Source: a virus. From it: a DNA stretch of 26,672 nt. This document shows, piece after piece, positions 18,164-26,670 of the stretch (position 1 is its first letter; every line of letters begins with the position of its first letter). The DNA lies in IMG/VR virus record IMGVR_UViG_3300038701_001932, positions 1-26,672 of that record, one strand, 5' to 3'. A model generated the notes under the pieces. That model made no database searches, was not told the DNA's origin, and was given only the letters and a program-made list of their open reading frames with translations. A program made the translations under genes and the position numbers.

Positions 18164-18888
18164 GCTTCCTCCTTGCTGTTTCGAATGTCAGTGACTTGGC
18201 GCTTGAACTCCTCGCACGCCTCGGGGTAATCAGACTGCATCTCCTCAATCTCCTCCTTGTGCTCTTTCAGGAAGTCATTGACCTCCCGTACTGATTCTCT
18301 GGCCTCCAGCATTCCCATCGCCGCATCGCAGAACAGAGCAGCGTCACTAGCATTGCGGAACTTCTTGCGGCGGGCCGGTTGCTCGGGTTCTGGTGCTGGA
18401 CCAGAAGCCTTTGCCGGATGCTTCTTGGCCTGGATTTCGTCAAAGCCTTCCGGCGTCGCCCACTTCGGAACATTCGGCGGGCGAACAATCTTCTTCGTCC
18501 GGGGGTCCATTTCGACCCACTCGTTCGGCAGAGCATAGAGATACCGGCCAATGCCATGCAGTACAGCAGCACGCTTCAGGGCGTCCGAGAACACGCCCTT
18601 GGCGCCCTCTACGTCCGTCTCTCCGGCGCCGTCGGTCTTGGTGATCCACTCATCCCCGTACTTCACAGAAAGCTCGCAGGCAAGCCGTCCGTTGCCTACA
18701 GGGACCATCTTGGATTGCCAGCCAGCCGGACCGACCACCTCATCCAGCCGGCGCATCACGTCACGGGAGTCGATGTAGGCAAGGGCAATGCAGCCTGTGC
18801 CGTCCTTCTTGGTCGGACCCGCACGCCAATGAAGCCGGTCAACCGGAAAGGGGCGCATCAGCGCGTTATGGATTTCTTCGTTGGTCAT
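18160..18888 (-). CDS. Rad52-type single-strand annealing protein, 242 aa
   Basis: The core matches the Rad52/Rad22 family of phage annealases (Sak-type): HWRAGPTKKDG (20-30), GCIALAYIDSRDVMRRLDEVVG (about 32-53), GWQSKMV, then DGAGETDVEGAKGVFSDALK (86-105) and RAAVLHGIGRYLY (106-118). Residues beyond about 140 are a variable, charged tail with a helical pair. These proteins anneal complementary single strands produced by an exonuclease. The gene follows the PD-(D/E)XK nuclease by ATGA, so the two are produced together, as in lambda Red. GGAGGCGGG precedes the ATG at 18888. Confidence 0.85.
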   Translation of the reverse strand: MTNEEIHNALMRPFPVDRLHWRAGPTKKDGTGCIALAYIDSRDVMRRLDEVVGPAGWQSKMVPVGNGRLACELSVKYGDEWITKTDGAGETDVEGAKGVFSDALKRAAVLHGIGRYLYALPNEWVEMDPRTKKIVRPPNVPKWATPEGFDEIQAKKHPAKASGPAPEPEQPARRKKFRNASDAALFCDAAMGMLEARESVREVNDFLKEHKEEIEEMQSDYPEACEEFKRQVTDIRNSKEEA

Positions 18889-19826
18889 CCCGCCTCCAAG
18901 CCGTGAAGGAACTGGTCACACCACGGCGCCACATTACAGAAGTTCTTTTCGCACCGAACCGCTTGGCCCGGACGCTCCTCGATGTACAGCTTCTTGTCGT
19001 CTCCAGCGTAAGCCTTGGCATCGTCCTCAGAGTCCAAGACGCGAAGCGCACGCTTGTTGCCGCGCTTCATCACCGCCCACTTCGCATCCTTCTGCCAACG
19101 CTCCTCATTGCTGCACAGAGGCAGGATACCATCCGAGGCAAAGACTTCGCGGGCCTCCCGATGAACGGCAACCCGCTCCTCGAAGTACCGCTCTTGCTCC
19201 TCTGGAGACCACACCGGAATCCGAATCAGAGCAATCGGCATCTGAGGGTAGGACGGGTCCATTTCGGCTTTCGACTTTTGCCAGTCACGCAGGAGCGCAA
19301 TGATCCGCAGACCATCCGTATGCGCGCCTATCGTGTCTTTGCCCGCATCGTCCTTGCGATACCCCTTCCTCCGAAGGTGGGCGTAGACGTTTAGTTGGTT
19401 CTCCCACTCCTGCTTGCCGAGGTAAACGATAGAACCGTCGTCACGCTGGACCTGAGACCCGAAGATAAGGGTAAAGGCCGAGGTGATCTTGTAGTCCCAA
19501 ATCTTCTGATGCTCGCCTACCTGCTGGATGTCCATTGCCCCGGAGACCGTAAGACCCTGGGTGTCCAGATACAGCCGCTCCTCCGCTTCGTACTCGCCTT
19601 CCGCGTACTCCTCGAAGATGTTGTGGACAGCCGTGCCGAATACCGACCAGAGTTGGTCAATCGCATCGACCTCGATGTCGTCGTCGTGTATCTGACGCAT
19701 GAGGGAGATGCGGGGCGAGTCGATGATTTGAGTCACCGACAGGTCCGCGCCGCCCTTGCTGTACTTGTCGTCAGTCAGCGCACGAAATACGGGGTCGGGC
19801 AAGTTGTGCTTGTTGGTGTACCTCAT
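18885..19826 (-). CDS. Cas4/RecB-like PD-(D/E)XK exonuclease, 313 aa
   Basis: Nuclease core residues are visible: H68 (FGTAVHNIFEEY), D99 (SGAMDI), D111 and K113 (IWDYKIT) and Q144 (ENQLNVYAHL). The C-terminus has C292, C297 and C303 (RCEKNFCNVAPWC), plus C238, which could hold an iron-sulfur cluster as in Cas4 and AddB. Such phage enzymes degrade one strand of duplex ends to feed an annealase; the next gene is exactly that. No CRISPR genes are nearby. The start at 19826 follows GGGGGAGGA. Confidence 0.85.
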   Translation of the reverse strand: MRYTNKHNLPDPVFRALTDDKYSKGGADLSVTQIIDSPRISLMRQIHDDDIEVDAIDQLWSVFGTAVHNIFEEYAEGEYEAEERLYLDTQGLTVSGAMDIQQVGEHQKIWDYKITSAFTLIFGSQVQRDDGSIVYLGKQEWENQLNVYAHLRRKGYRKDDAGKDTIGAHTDGLRIIALLRDWQKSKAEMDPSYPQMPIALIRIPVWSPEEQERYFEERVAVHREAREVFASDGILPLCSNEERWQKDAKWAVMKRGNKRALRVLDSEDDAKAYAGDDKKLYIEERPGQAVRCEKNFCNVAPWCDQFLHGLEAG

Positions 19827-20023
19827 TCCTCCCCCACACTTTTAGTTTCGGCTTCAAGCCTCCGCAGATTGCGAGGGCTATACCAGCGGTGAACGCCAGC
19901 CTCTGGCCCGTCAAGAATCTTGACCCATTGATCATATGTTCCCGCAATCACTCGGTCAGCATGAGTCAGCACGCACACCCACCCATCAGGCGTCAACGCG
20001 TACGCCCCTCTTGCTTCTCTCAT
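19823..20023 (-). CDS. Hypothetical protein, 66 aa
   Basis: A 66-residue protein with repeating hydrophobic strands (WVCVLTHADRVIAGTYDQWV) and a basic R-rich turn (RWYSPRNLRRLEAET). The look is of a small beta-barrel (SH3-like). Its stop and the nuclease start overlap by ATGA. GGAGGAGGA stands immediately before the ATG. Confidence 0.7.
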   Translation of the reverse strand: MREARGAYALTPDGWVCVLTHADRVIAGTYDQWVKILDGPEAGVHRWYSPRNLRRLEAETKSVGEE

Positions 20024-20044
20024 TCCTCCTCCTCGCCTTGTGGC

Positions 20045-20374
20045 TTATCGTACCCGCTGGCACTCGACTCCTTCGGGAATCATGCGAGCCGAGAACTGGG
20101 TATCGGGATTGGCTTTGTGGAACGCCTGAATCCGATTACGCAGCGCCGACGCCCAGCCCTTCTGGTCTTCCGGCGTCATGGCCTTCTGAAGATCGGGTTC
20201 GGCAGGGACGACGAACACATCGCCAATTTCCATCTCGGCAAAGGGGAGCTTGCCGAGCTTGCGCCGAGCCTTCTGCACCGGCTTCTTCACGATTTCATAC
20301 ACGTTTGGTTCTCCTGTGTTTTCCAGCCAACCTTCTTCTTCTCCACGGATGATGTAGTCACCCATCTTGCTCAT
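20045..20374 (-). CDS. Hypothetical phage protein, 109 aa
   Basis: Residues about 43-109 (KLPFAEMEIGDVFVVPAE, then a helix with RNRIQAFHKANPD and FSARMIPEGV) follow the pattern of a small phage domain of unknown function (resembling DUF7303-type proteins). The N-terminal 40 residues are a separate acidic-to-basic stretch (RGEEEGWLENTGEPNVY). GAGGAGGA precedes the ATG. It is the second gene of the operon and overlaps its upstream neighbour by ATGA. Confidence 0.65.
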   Translation of the reverse strand: MSKMGDYIIRGEEEGWLENTGEPNVYEIVKKPVQKARRKLGKLPFAEMEIGDVFVVPAEPDLQKAMTPEDQKGWASALRNRIQAFHKANPDTQFSARMIPEGVECQRVR

Positions 20375-20571
20375 ATTTCCTCCTCATCGGGGTCTTTCCC
20401 TCCATGAATTGCCCACGACCGAAGCTCGTAGCGGAACTCCGCAAGCGAGCGGTCTGCGCTGTCTTGCTCTGCCAAAGGAACGCCCAACATCGTGCTGTCA
20501 GAGCGTTTCAACATCTCTGCAAGGTCGAAGTAAATAGACGCCTTGATGGCGTTGATGTCGTCCTCAGTCAC
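20371..20571 (-). CDS. Hypothetical protein, 66 aa, first gene of the replication operon
   Basis: A 66-residue acidic helical protein (DDINAIKASIYFDLAEMLKR; later SLAEFRYELRSW) with an Asp/Glu-rich end. GTG at 20571 was chosen over longer starts because GAGGAGGA stands seven bases before it. A sigma-70 promoter lies just upstream (20599-20627), so this is the first gene of the transcript that carries recombination and replication functions. Confidence 0.6.
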   Translation of the reverse strand: MTEDDINAIKASIYFDLAEMLKRSDSTMLGVPLAEQDSADRSLAEFRYELRSWAIHGGKDPDEEEI

Positions 20572-20598
20572 GGCATTCCTCCTCTTGAGCCAGTAGAC

Positions 20599-20627
20599 AA
20601 TGTACAATGACCACAGCGTCACGTCAA
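20599..20627 (-). promoter_or_regulatory. Promoter of the minus-strand replication operon
   Basis: On the minus strand TTGACG (20622-20627) and TACATT (20599-20604) are separated by exactly 17 bases; the boxes match consensus at 5/6 and 4/6 positions. The start of transcription would be about 20 bases before the first gene. It overlaps the plus-strand TACAAT box (20603-20608) before ninG. Confidence 0.65.
20603..20608 (+). promoter_or_regulatory. -10-like TACAAT box before ninG
   Basis: GTACAATGA at 20602-20610 occurs identically at 4862-4870 and 21225-21233. It lies about 33 bases before the ninG start. TGAGC at 20586-20590 starts 17 bases upstream, as at 1255 and 2003. No -35 is apparent. 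Confidence 0.35.
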
Positions 20628-20640
20628 CACGGAGTCACGA

Positions 20641-21216
20641 GTGAAGCGTTCGCCTTTGCAGCAGAAGAAGCCGAGGAAGCGGAAGTGCGAGGGGTGCGGG
20701 GAGGCCTTCCAGCCCGACCGCATGGGGCAGAAAGCGTGCTCGCCCATGTGCGCCGTCAAGACCGTGAAGGACGCAAAGCAGAGGGAACGCAAGCGTGAGA
20801 CGAAGGCGGCAAAGGATCGGCTCAAGACGCGCTCTGAGTGGGCCAAGGAGGCGCAGACAGCCTTCAACGCATGGGTGAGGGAGCGGGACTACGGAGAGCC
20901 GTGTATCTCGTGTCAGAGGCATCACAAGGGGCAGTATCACGCCGGGCACTATCGGACAGTCGGCGCCTGCCCTGAGCTACGCTTTGAACCGCTCAACGTG
21001 TCGGCACAATGCTCTGCCTGTAACCTGCATCTTTCTGGAAACTTGATTGAGTACCGCATCAACCTCGTGAAGAAGATTGGTGCAGAGAAGGTGGAGTGGT
21101 TGGAAGGGCCGCATGAGCCTAAGCACTACACGGTTGAAGACCTGAAGGCAATCAAGAAGGAGTACAGCAGGAAGGCTAGGGAGTTGAAGAAGAAGCGCGA
21201 GGCTTCCCAAGGCTGA
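20641..21216 (+). CDS. ninG: NinG (Rap) recombination endonuclease
   Basis: A close match to lambda NinG/Rap over its whole length. The N-terminal zinc region has C16/C19 (CEGCGEAF) and C33/C37 (ACSPMC). A second group has C88/C91 (PCISC), AGHYRT (101-106), C124/C127 (CSACN) and SGNLIEYR (132-139). A C-terminal helix with EDLKAIKKEYSRKARELK closes it. Rap cuts branched DNA such as D-loops and Holliday junctions, so it would resolve what the annealase and NinB make. GTG start at 20641 with GGAG upstream. It is divergent from the replication operon. Confidence 0.9.
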   Translation: MKRSPLQQKKPRKRKCEGCGEAFQPDRMGQKACSPMCAVKTVKDAKQRERKRETKAAKDRLKTRSEWAKEAQTAFNAWVRERDYGEPCISCQRHHKGQYHAGHYRTVGACPELRFEPLNVSAQCSACNLHLSGNLIEYRINLVKKIGAEKVEWLEGPHEPKHYTVEDLKAIKKEYSRKARELKKKREASQG

Positions 21217-21225
21217 AACGTAGGG

Positions 21226-21316
21226 TACAATGACAGGGTGCCGTGGTTCCTCCTCCTCGCCACCGCCACGGCTCGAAGGGGTCGGGAGTCCTCCTCCTCC
21301 CGGCCCCTTCTTTTTT
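21226..21316 (+). ncRNA. Candidate small RNA with two UCCUCC loops
   Basis: A TACAAT box (21226-21231) is followed by two stem-loops. The first has a 7-bp stem, GCCGTGG (21240-21246) with CCACGGC (21266-21272), and a loop with TTCCTCCTCCTC. The second is the terminator at 21276-21316, with loop TCCTCCTC. The transcript would be about 78 bases. Both loops could pair with GGAGG ribosome binding sites. Alternatively, the hairpins are only the 3' end of the ninG mRNA. Confidence 0.4.
21276..21316 (+). terminator. Strong rho-independent terminator after ninG
   Basis: A 13-bp stem (21276-21288 with 21297-21309, one G-T pair) and an 8-base loop are followed by CTTTTTT. It ends the ninG transcript just before the convergent virion gene stop at 21315. 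Confidence 0.9.
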
Positions 21317-23999
21317 ACTCCTCTAGCGCCTTTTCCTCATCAAACGCCAGCCCCGATGCAAGCATGAACGCTTCAACCTGCCTGCTCAGTCGAGCGGCTT
21401 CGCGCTGCGTGGTGGGCTTTCTCAGGAGAGTAACCATGTAGTCGGGGTTTTGTGCTGCCTCAAGCATGATTTGGCTCATGGTCTGAACCGGAGCGTCTTT
21501 CAGCTTGTTGCGAGCCATTTGGGCCATTCTTCCCGCCATGACCAGCGAAGACCCCATCCCTTGCCCCGCAATAGCCTGACCGAACTTGGCGCCCGCAAGG
21601 CTGGCAATCAAGTCTTCAAGTGCAGAAGGGTTCTCAACCAACTGCTCTAGCTCTCGGGGGTTGCGCTCAGCCATCATGACACGCTCTGCGGCTTGAGCCA
21701 TTTTGTTTAGCCGAGCACGCTCCTCACGGGTCATTGCCCCCGCTGCGATTGCGTCATCGCCGTACTTGTTCAGCATCTCTCTCAAAGCCGCCCCGTCGAT
21801 CAGCCCGTCCTTCCGCTGCGTCTGCGACAGCAAAGACTCCATGAAGGCGCTCTTTGCACCAGCTTTGGCGGCATCGTCCGCAGAGCGGACAACTCGGAAA
21901 ATGTCTCTGACTCTCTTGGTCGCCACTTCGGGCGCAACGTCGGGACCGCCCATCGCTCGGGTGAAGACTGTCGCGGGGCTGTCGGTGCCAACTAAGGACG
22001 CAAAGGCTCCGCGCTCTGCCGCCTTCCTGCGCCCTTCAAGGCGGGAGATTGCTCTGTCGCTGAACCGCTTTACTTGTTCCGCAGATGCCGTCAGGTTGTC
22101 TAGTTCGGGGAAATCAGAAAGCAGGTCAGCATTCGCCCTGCGCCAGCGAGCCAAAGCCCCCGGGCTGATTTCCCCCTCGGGGGTCCGCGTCTTGTCAATC
22201 ATCTCCCGAATGAACTGACTCTGAGTGTCCACCAGCTCTTCAAGCCGCTGGTTGCCTGCCTGAGAAAACCCTTCGACCTGAATAGGCGTGACAGCTTCTC
22301 GTTGCTCTCTGGCACGCAGAGCGCCGCGAGTACCGCCTGCACCAATAGTGGATTGCAACGTCATTTCTTCCGGCACGGCGGCAGCACCCGTCCGCTCCAT
22401 TCTGAGCGTCCGGCCAACAGAGCCTTGCGTGAATCGTTCGTTCAGGACACGAGAAAAAGCGCGAGCCGTAGAGGCGGCATCCCCGCCTACCGAGCTAAGG
22501 TCTTCAAGCGCACTGTCCGCAAGCATTCCAATGCGTCGAGCCCTTTGGAAATCGCCCGCAGCACGAGCCTGCCGCTGTTGGTCAAGAAGCTCTGACCGGA
22601 AAGAAAGCACCTCACCCGTCGTGATGGGCTTTGCGTCAGGCTTGGTCATCGCCCGCTTGGCACGGCGCACAAACGCCCTAATTGGCGCAGGAACCGAACC
22701 CTTGAAGAACTCTGGAAGCGTCTCGTCTTTGATCTCACGCATGGCGCTAACCGTGCTTTCTGTTGACAGCGGTGCGTCCTTGTCTACTTGTTCCCAAAGC
22801 TGACGCTCCGACTTGCGGGCATCGGACAGCGCGCCTTCCAGCAGCTCGCGAGCACGAACGTCAGGGTCGGCAACCCCCTCTCGCGCCACAAGCGACCCGC
22901 CAGCAGATTGCGCTCTGCGCTCGGCTTGTGCGATTCGAGCAATAACCTGCTTGTCAAACTGCTCTAGGCGAAGCTCGGCAGCGGCACGCAGCGCGGACGG
23001 AGAGCCTTGTCGCCTGAGCGCGTCAATCGTCTCTTCCATCAACGCCTTTGATTGCGCGTACTGATCTTTTAGCTCGCGCGTAGCCGTCGGGTCACGGAGA
23101 AGGGCGCGCTCAATAGCCAACAGCACGGGGGAGCCGGATGCTTGCCCCGCCGTCTCGCGGAAGGCGTTATCGAACCCTGCCAGAGCCTCTTCTATCGCCG
23201 CCGGCGATTCGCCAAACTCCGAAAGGCGCTGCCGCAGCATCTCGGCCGCAGCGCGCTCTCTGCCTTCGGTGGTAAGCGACTGCGCCCCCTGCCGAAACAG
23301 TGTTGCCCCCGATCCCGCAAGGCGAGACGCCCATGCAATAGGGTGAATAGAACCAGCGACCATCTCTGCAATAAGCGGTTTGACTTCGCTTTCAGGCTCC
23401 AGCCCAGCAGCAATACCCCCGGCCGTAGCCGCAGCACCAAGAGAGGCCATCTCCGTTCGGGCAAACCCAGGTTCGGTCAGAGCGGCTTGTCGAATGCCCG
23501 AGACGAAGCTCTGGCCTGGCGCAACGCCACGCTCTGCGGCAGGAAGACCACGGCTTGCACGGGAGACAAGATTTCGAGTTGCGGCATCTTGCGCCGCCTT
23601 CGCTGTTGCGGCCCTCGTCCCGCCGATGAAAGGTGCGGCCACCATCGGGGCGCCCGCACCCACAACCTCTCCAAATTGCTGCGCCCCTGCAAGCTCAGGG
23701 TCTTCGCTGGGAGGCGGCAGAAGTGAGCCAAGCTGCTCACCGCCACCAATCGGGCGCTCAATATCTACTCCGGGGATGACGTTGAGGCCACTGGTAACGA
23801 TGTCAACCGGGAGTCCAGCAACATTCTTCAGGAAACTGCGCGTGCCTTCTCGACCGACGGTGCCGGCTTTTTCCTCAAGCGTGGGAAGCGGTGGAAGCCC
23901 GTAGCCACCAAGGGCTCGCGCAAGACGACGCGCATCCTCTTCGTTCCCAGCCGCATCAGCTTTTCGGAGAGCGGCCTCAAGCTCTGCGCGAGTAGCCAT
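21315..23999 (-). CDS. Large virion protein, likely internal/ejection protein, 894 aa
   Basis: The largest gene. Residues 1-30 (RAELEAALRKADAAGNEEDARRLARAL, broken here) are a charged helical start. Residues about 45-165 are a hydrophobic, Gly/Pro-rich section (LPVDIVTSGLNVIPGVDIERPI, APMVAAPFIGGT). The rest is mostly Ala/Arg/Glu helix with coiled-coil blocks. No lysozyme or transglycosylase motif was found. With its two neighbours it forms a set of three genes of increasing size read in one direction, as for the T7 internal virion proteins gp14, gp15 and gp16. It would sit in the head and be ejected into the cell. ATG at 23999 overlaps the stop of the upstream gene. Confidence 0.6.
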   Translation of the reverse strand: MATRAELEAALRKADAAGNEEDARRLARALGGYGLPPLPTLEEKAGTVGREGTRSFLKNVAGLPVDIVTSGLNVIPGVDIERPIGGGEQLGSLLPPPSEDPELAGAQQFGEVVGAGAPMVAAPFIGGTRAATAKAAQDAATRNLVSRASRGLPAAERGVAPGQSFVSGIRQAALTEPGFARTEMASLGAAATAGGIAAGLEPESEVKPLIAEMVAGSIHPIAWASRLAGSGATLFRQGAQSLTTEGRERAAAEMLRQRLSEFGESPAAIEEALAGFDNAFRETAGQASGSPVLLAIERALLRDPTATRELKDQYAQSKALMEETIDALRRQGSPSALRAAAELRLEQFDKQVIARIAQAERRAQSAGGSLVAREGVADPDVRARELLEGALSDARKSERQLWEQVDKDAPLSTESTVSAMREIKDETLPEFFKGSVPAPIRAFVRRAKRAMTKPDAKPITTGEVLSFRSELLDQQRQARAAGDFQRARRIGMLADSALEDLSSVGGDAASTARAFSRVLNERFTQGSVGRTLRMERTGAAAVPEEMTLQSTIGAGGTRGALRAREQREAVTPIQVEGFSQAGNQRLEELVDTQSQFIREMIDKTRTPEGEISPGALARWRRANADLLSDFPELDNLTASAEQVKRFSDRAISRLEGRRKAAERGAFASLVGTDSPATVFTRAMGGPDVAPEVATKRVRDIFRVVRSADDAAKAGAKSAFMESLLSQTQRKDGLIDGAALREMLNKYGDDAIAAGAMTREERARLNKMAQAAERVMMAERNPRELEQLVENPSALEDLIASLAGAKFGQAIAGQGMGSSLVMAGRMAQMARNKLKDAPVQTMSQIMLEAAQNPDYMVTLLRKPTTQREAARLSRQVEAFMLASGLAFDEEKALEE

Positions 24000-25621
24000 T
24001 ACTGATACTTCCTGATGAGCGCGTCAATGTCATCTTCCGGTGTAGACGTGGCCGTGCCCCGCACTAGGTCATACAGCCTTCGACGGTTCTCTTGCAGGCT
24101 CGTAATCGCTCGCTCTGCATCAGACTTCATCTTCGCTGTTGCGGTGTCAGACGCCAGAATCCCGCGAGCGTTGGCAATGCCTTCGTCCATCCGGCGAATG
24201 TTCTCTTGAGAAAGGGAGAGCGCCTTGGAGTCAGACGTGCTCCAGTCAGGCATATCTTCAAGGGCGTCGCGGTAGATCGTGACAAGAAGGCGGTTGCCTT
24301 CATCCGTTGCAATCTGACGAGCCATGTCGCGACGAATCAGGTCCAGCGCACTTGCGCTTGCTTCGACTCCGGGGAAGAAGGCTGCCGTTCCGAGAAGGCC
24401 GGAGAGCTTGTTGGCGCCTCGCGCAAAAAACTGCTCAACAGAGCCCGTTGCATTCGTGAGCCGTCGGTCTACTACGGCTACATCATCATCGGTCATGGCG
24501 AACGTGGCTTCGCGCTCCGCGTCTGCAATCTCTCTTGCCTCCGTAGCGACCTGCTCCGGCGTCTTCTCAGGCTCAACGGGCGCAGCCAGATACTCCCCCA
24601 GCACGTCAATAACCTCGGTTGTACCACGCACCGGGTCCGTGATTGGTTGGATAGCCCCAAGCGCCATTCGACGGAGGTCTTCCTCCGAAGCGCCGGGGTA
24701 TGCCTGCCTCAACGTTTCAATCTTCCGATCAAGCGCATAAGACTGCTCGTCCCTCATGCCGACAATGTTCTGCGCCCAAGACCTTTGGCTTTCCGTAGAC
24801 GCTGGGTCGGCAAGGATTCGTTCCGCCATTTGAAGGTTCTGAATAGCAGCCGTTGGCTTTTCTTCTTTCCCCATCCCAAGGCGAAGCTCTGCGCCACGAG
24901 TGAACGCACCCAACTCTCCTTTGCGAGCCGCTTCCTCGCGAGCAAGGGCAAGCTGCTCTGCCCTCTCAGACGCCCTCTGAGCCTCTGTACGAGCTTCTTT
25001 CATTCGGCCCTGTGCAGACTCGGCCCCGGCCGCAAAACCGCCTGCCATGTCACCACGGGCGATTCCGGTGCCAATGCCAACAAGCGCCTGATTCAGAGCA
25101 TCCCTGCGAGCCTGCTCTTGCATCTGCTCAGAGCGAGTCGCGGATTGTTGGCGCGCAGCTTCGGCGGCTTCTCGCTGAGCCTGAGCAGCCTGCATCTGTT
25201 GCGCGTAAATCATGTCGATGATGTTAGGGACGCCCTGACCTTCAAACCCCGTGCCGAAGGGGCTCATGCCGCCATCCTGCATCTTCGTCACACCGCCACT
25301 CGCCATCGCCATAGGCTGTGCGGGGGACGTGCGGGGACGCTGCGCCATCGGAGCCTGCATAGGCATCTGACCCTGCGGCGAAGGCTGCATCTGGGCTTGC
25401 ATGGACGGCTGGGGCATCAGGGAGGCAATCCCCTCCTGAACCACGTTCTCAGTCACCGTCCGCGTCGGCGGCTTCTGTGCGGCCTTACGCATGTCGTTCC
25501 GGCGCTGAAGCTCAGAAACAACAAGGAACTGAGGCATCCGGCCAGAGGGCTGTGAAGCCTCTTGAATGAGCACTTGGTCAGGAAGACCCTTGATTTGGTC
25601 CTCTACTTCGAGAATGTTCAT
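23999..25621 (-). CDS. Virion protein, likely internal/ejection type, 540 aa
   Basis: Residues 1-50 contain PDQVLIQEASQPSG and PQFLVVSELQRRNDMR, a head-protein opening seen in several podovirus-like phages. Residues 75-125 are Met/Pro/Gln-rich (SMQAQMQPSPQGQMPM) and lead to SGGVTKMQDGG. Beyond 130 it is Ala/Gln/Glu/Arg helix, probably coiled coil. No enzyme motif. It starts by ATGA overlap with the 350-residue gene and ends in a TAATG with the 894-residue gene, so all three are one transcript. Likely a structural protein released with the genome. Confidence 0.55.
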   Translation of the reverse strand: MNILEVEDQIKGLPDQVLIQEASQPSGRMPQFLVVSELQRRNDMRKAAQKPPTRTVTENVVQEGIASLMPQPSMQAQMQPSPQGQMPMQAPMAQRPRTSPAQPMAMASGGVTKMQDGGMSPFGTGFEGQGVPNIIDMIYAQQMQAAQAQREAAEAARQQSATRSEQMQEQARRDALNQALVGIGTGIARGDMAGGFAAGAESAQGRMKEARTEAQRASERAEQLALAREEAARKGELGAFTRGAELRLGMGKEEKPTAAIQNLQMAERILADPASTESQRSWAQNIVGMRDEQSYALDRKIETLRQAYPGASEEDLRRMALGAIQPITDPVRGTTEVIDVLGEYLAAPVEPEKTPEQVATEAREIADAEREATFAMTDDDVAVVDRRLTNATGSVEQFFARGANKLSGLLGTAAFFPGVEASASALDLIRRDMARQIATDEGNRLLVTIYRDALEDMPDWSTSDSKALSLSQENIRRMDEGIANARGILASDTATAKMKSDAERAITSLQENRRRLYDLVRGTATSTPEDDIDALIRKYQ

Positions 25622-26670
25622 GCCTGACCCCTCAGAGCGTTATAGAGCCCCACTCCAGCAATGCCGGAGCCAAGGAGCTGCTGTTCCGCAGTCGGTTGCT
25701 GACCGAACGTGGCCTGCGTCGAGCCCGGCGCAATCGGAAGACCCTGAAGCAGAGACGAGAACATGCCAAGTTGCTCGCGAGGGAATGCTTGCTGGCGCAA
25801 GAAGTCCTGATACCCGATGTCCAGACCACGCTGCTGAAGCTCTCGCTGGACCTGCCCCGCTGCCTGCTGAGACTGAAGGCGCTGAAGGTCCATCTGCTGT
25901 TGCTGAGCGCCAAGGCTGCCAAGGAGTTCAGCACCGGCAAGCTGTTGGCGCCCCGCATCAAGATTCAGACCGAACGCGCCCTGGCCGAACTGCTCTGCGG
26001 CCTGCTCAAAGCCCTCACGGGTCCGACCAATGTCCAAGCCAAGTTGAGCGGCTTGCAGTCGACGCTGACGATCCGCCTCAAAGGCTTGTTGCGCCTGACC
26101 AAAGGCTTGCTGGCTGCCGCGCGCTTGAATGTCCCCAAGCTGCTGGCCAAGATTCCGTTCGCGTTCCGCCTGCATGATGGCCTCTCGGTATCCGCCGAGG
26201 GAGCCTTGAGTTGCGGCGCGCTGACCAATCTGACTTCCCATGATGTTCGACTGTCGAGCCGCTTCGCGTTTCTCAATGTCCGTCACGAGCTGCTGATACG
26301 GGTCCATGTACTGCTGAATCGTGGACATGTCAGCCATCGTGCCGGGCTGGAAACCGGGGCCGAGGTCGGCAGCAGGGTCATACGCCGCCTGGTACGGATT
26401 TGCCGCAGCCTGAACGCCTTGCGTGGCGAACTGAGACGCCTGCCCAATCTGCTCAGGACGCTCCAAGCCACCAATGCCCTGCATCGCCTGCGTCTCGGCA
26501 GTGTTGAAGTCCGCAAGCCGCTGACCGGGAAACGCTTGATACGGGGTCGAAGCCTCATAGACCGCACGGCCCATCAGCTCTCTATAGAACGGCTCCGCAT
26601 ACGCAGGAAGCGACTGCTGAACAGTCGTCGTTTGATCCGGGATGTTCGGACTATCAGCCCCTTTCCCCAT
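25618..26670 (-). CDS. Virion structural protein, Gln/Ala-rich, 350 aa
   Basis: The sequence opens with PNIPDQTTTVQQSLPAYAEP, then YQAFPGQRLADFN, and then long Gln/Ala/Arg helices (QQLGDIQARGSQQAFGQAQQ, LGLDIGRTREGFEQAAEQFG). It ends in a hydrophobic helix GSGIAGVGLYNALRG. The same layout is found in head or tail-tube-associated proteins of marine podovirus-like phages; the exact role is not known. The ATG is two bases from the window edge, so the true start could lie further out. It is the first of three coupled virion genes. Confidence 0.6.
   Translation of the reverse strand: MGKGADSPNIPDQTTTVQQSLPAYAEPFYRELMGRAVYEASTPYQAFPGQRLADFNTAETQAMQGIGGLERPEQIGQASQFATQGVQAAANPYQAAYDPAADLGPGFQPGTMADMSTIQQYMDPYQQLVTDIEKREAARQSNIMGSQIGQRAATQGSLGGYREAIMQAERERNLGQQLGDIQARGSQQAFGQAQQAFEADRQRRLQAAQLGLDIGRTREGFEQAAEQFGQGAFGLNLDAGRQQLAGAELLGSLGAQQQQMDLQRLQSQQAAGQVQRELQQRGLDIGYQDFLRQQAFPREQLGMFSSLLQGLPIAPGSTQATFGQQPTAEQQLLGSGIAGVGLYNALRGQA

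Noticed and set aside
18885-19826. CRISPR adaptation nuclease Cas4
   Set aside because: The fold and cysteines are Cas4-like but no repeat array or other cas genes are present; the annealase beside it points to recombination.
24092-25555. 487-codon plus-strand frame antisense to the 540-residue virion gene
   Set aside because: No ribosome binding site, Arg/Leu/His-rich composition; it is a by-product of the codon bias of the real gene.
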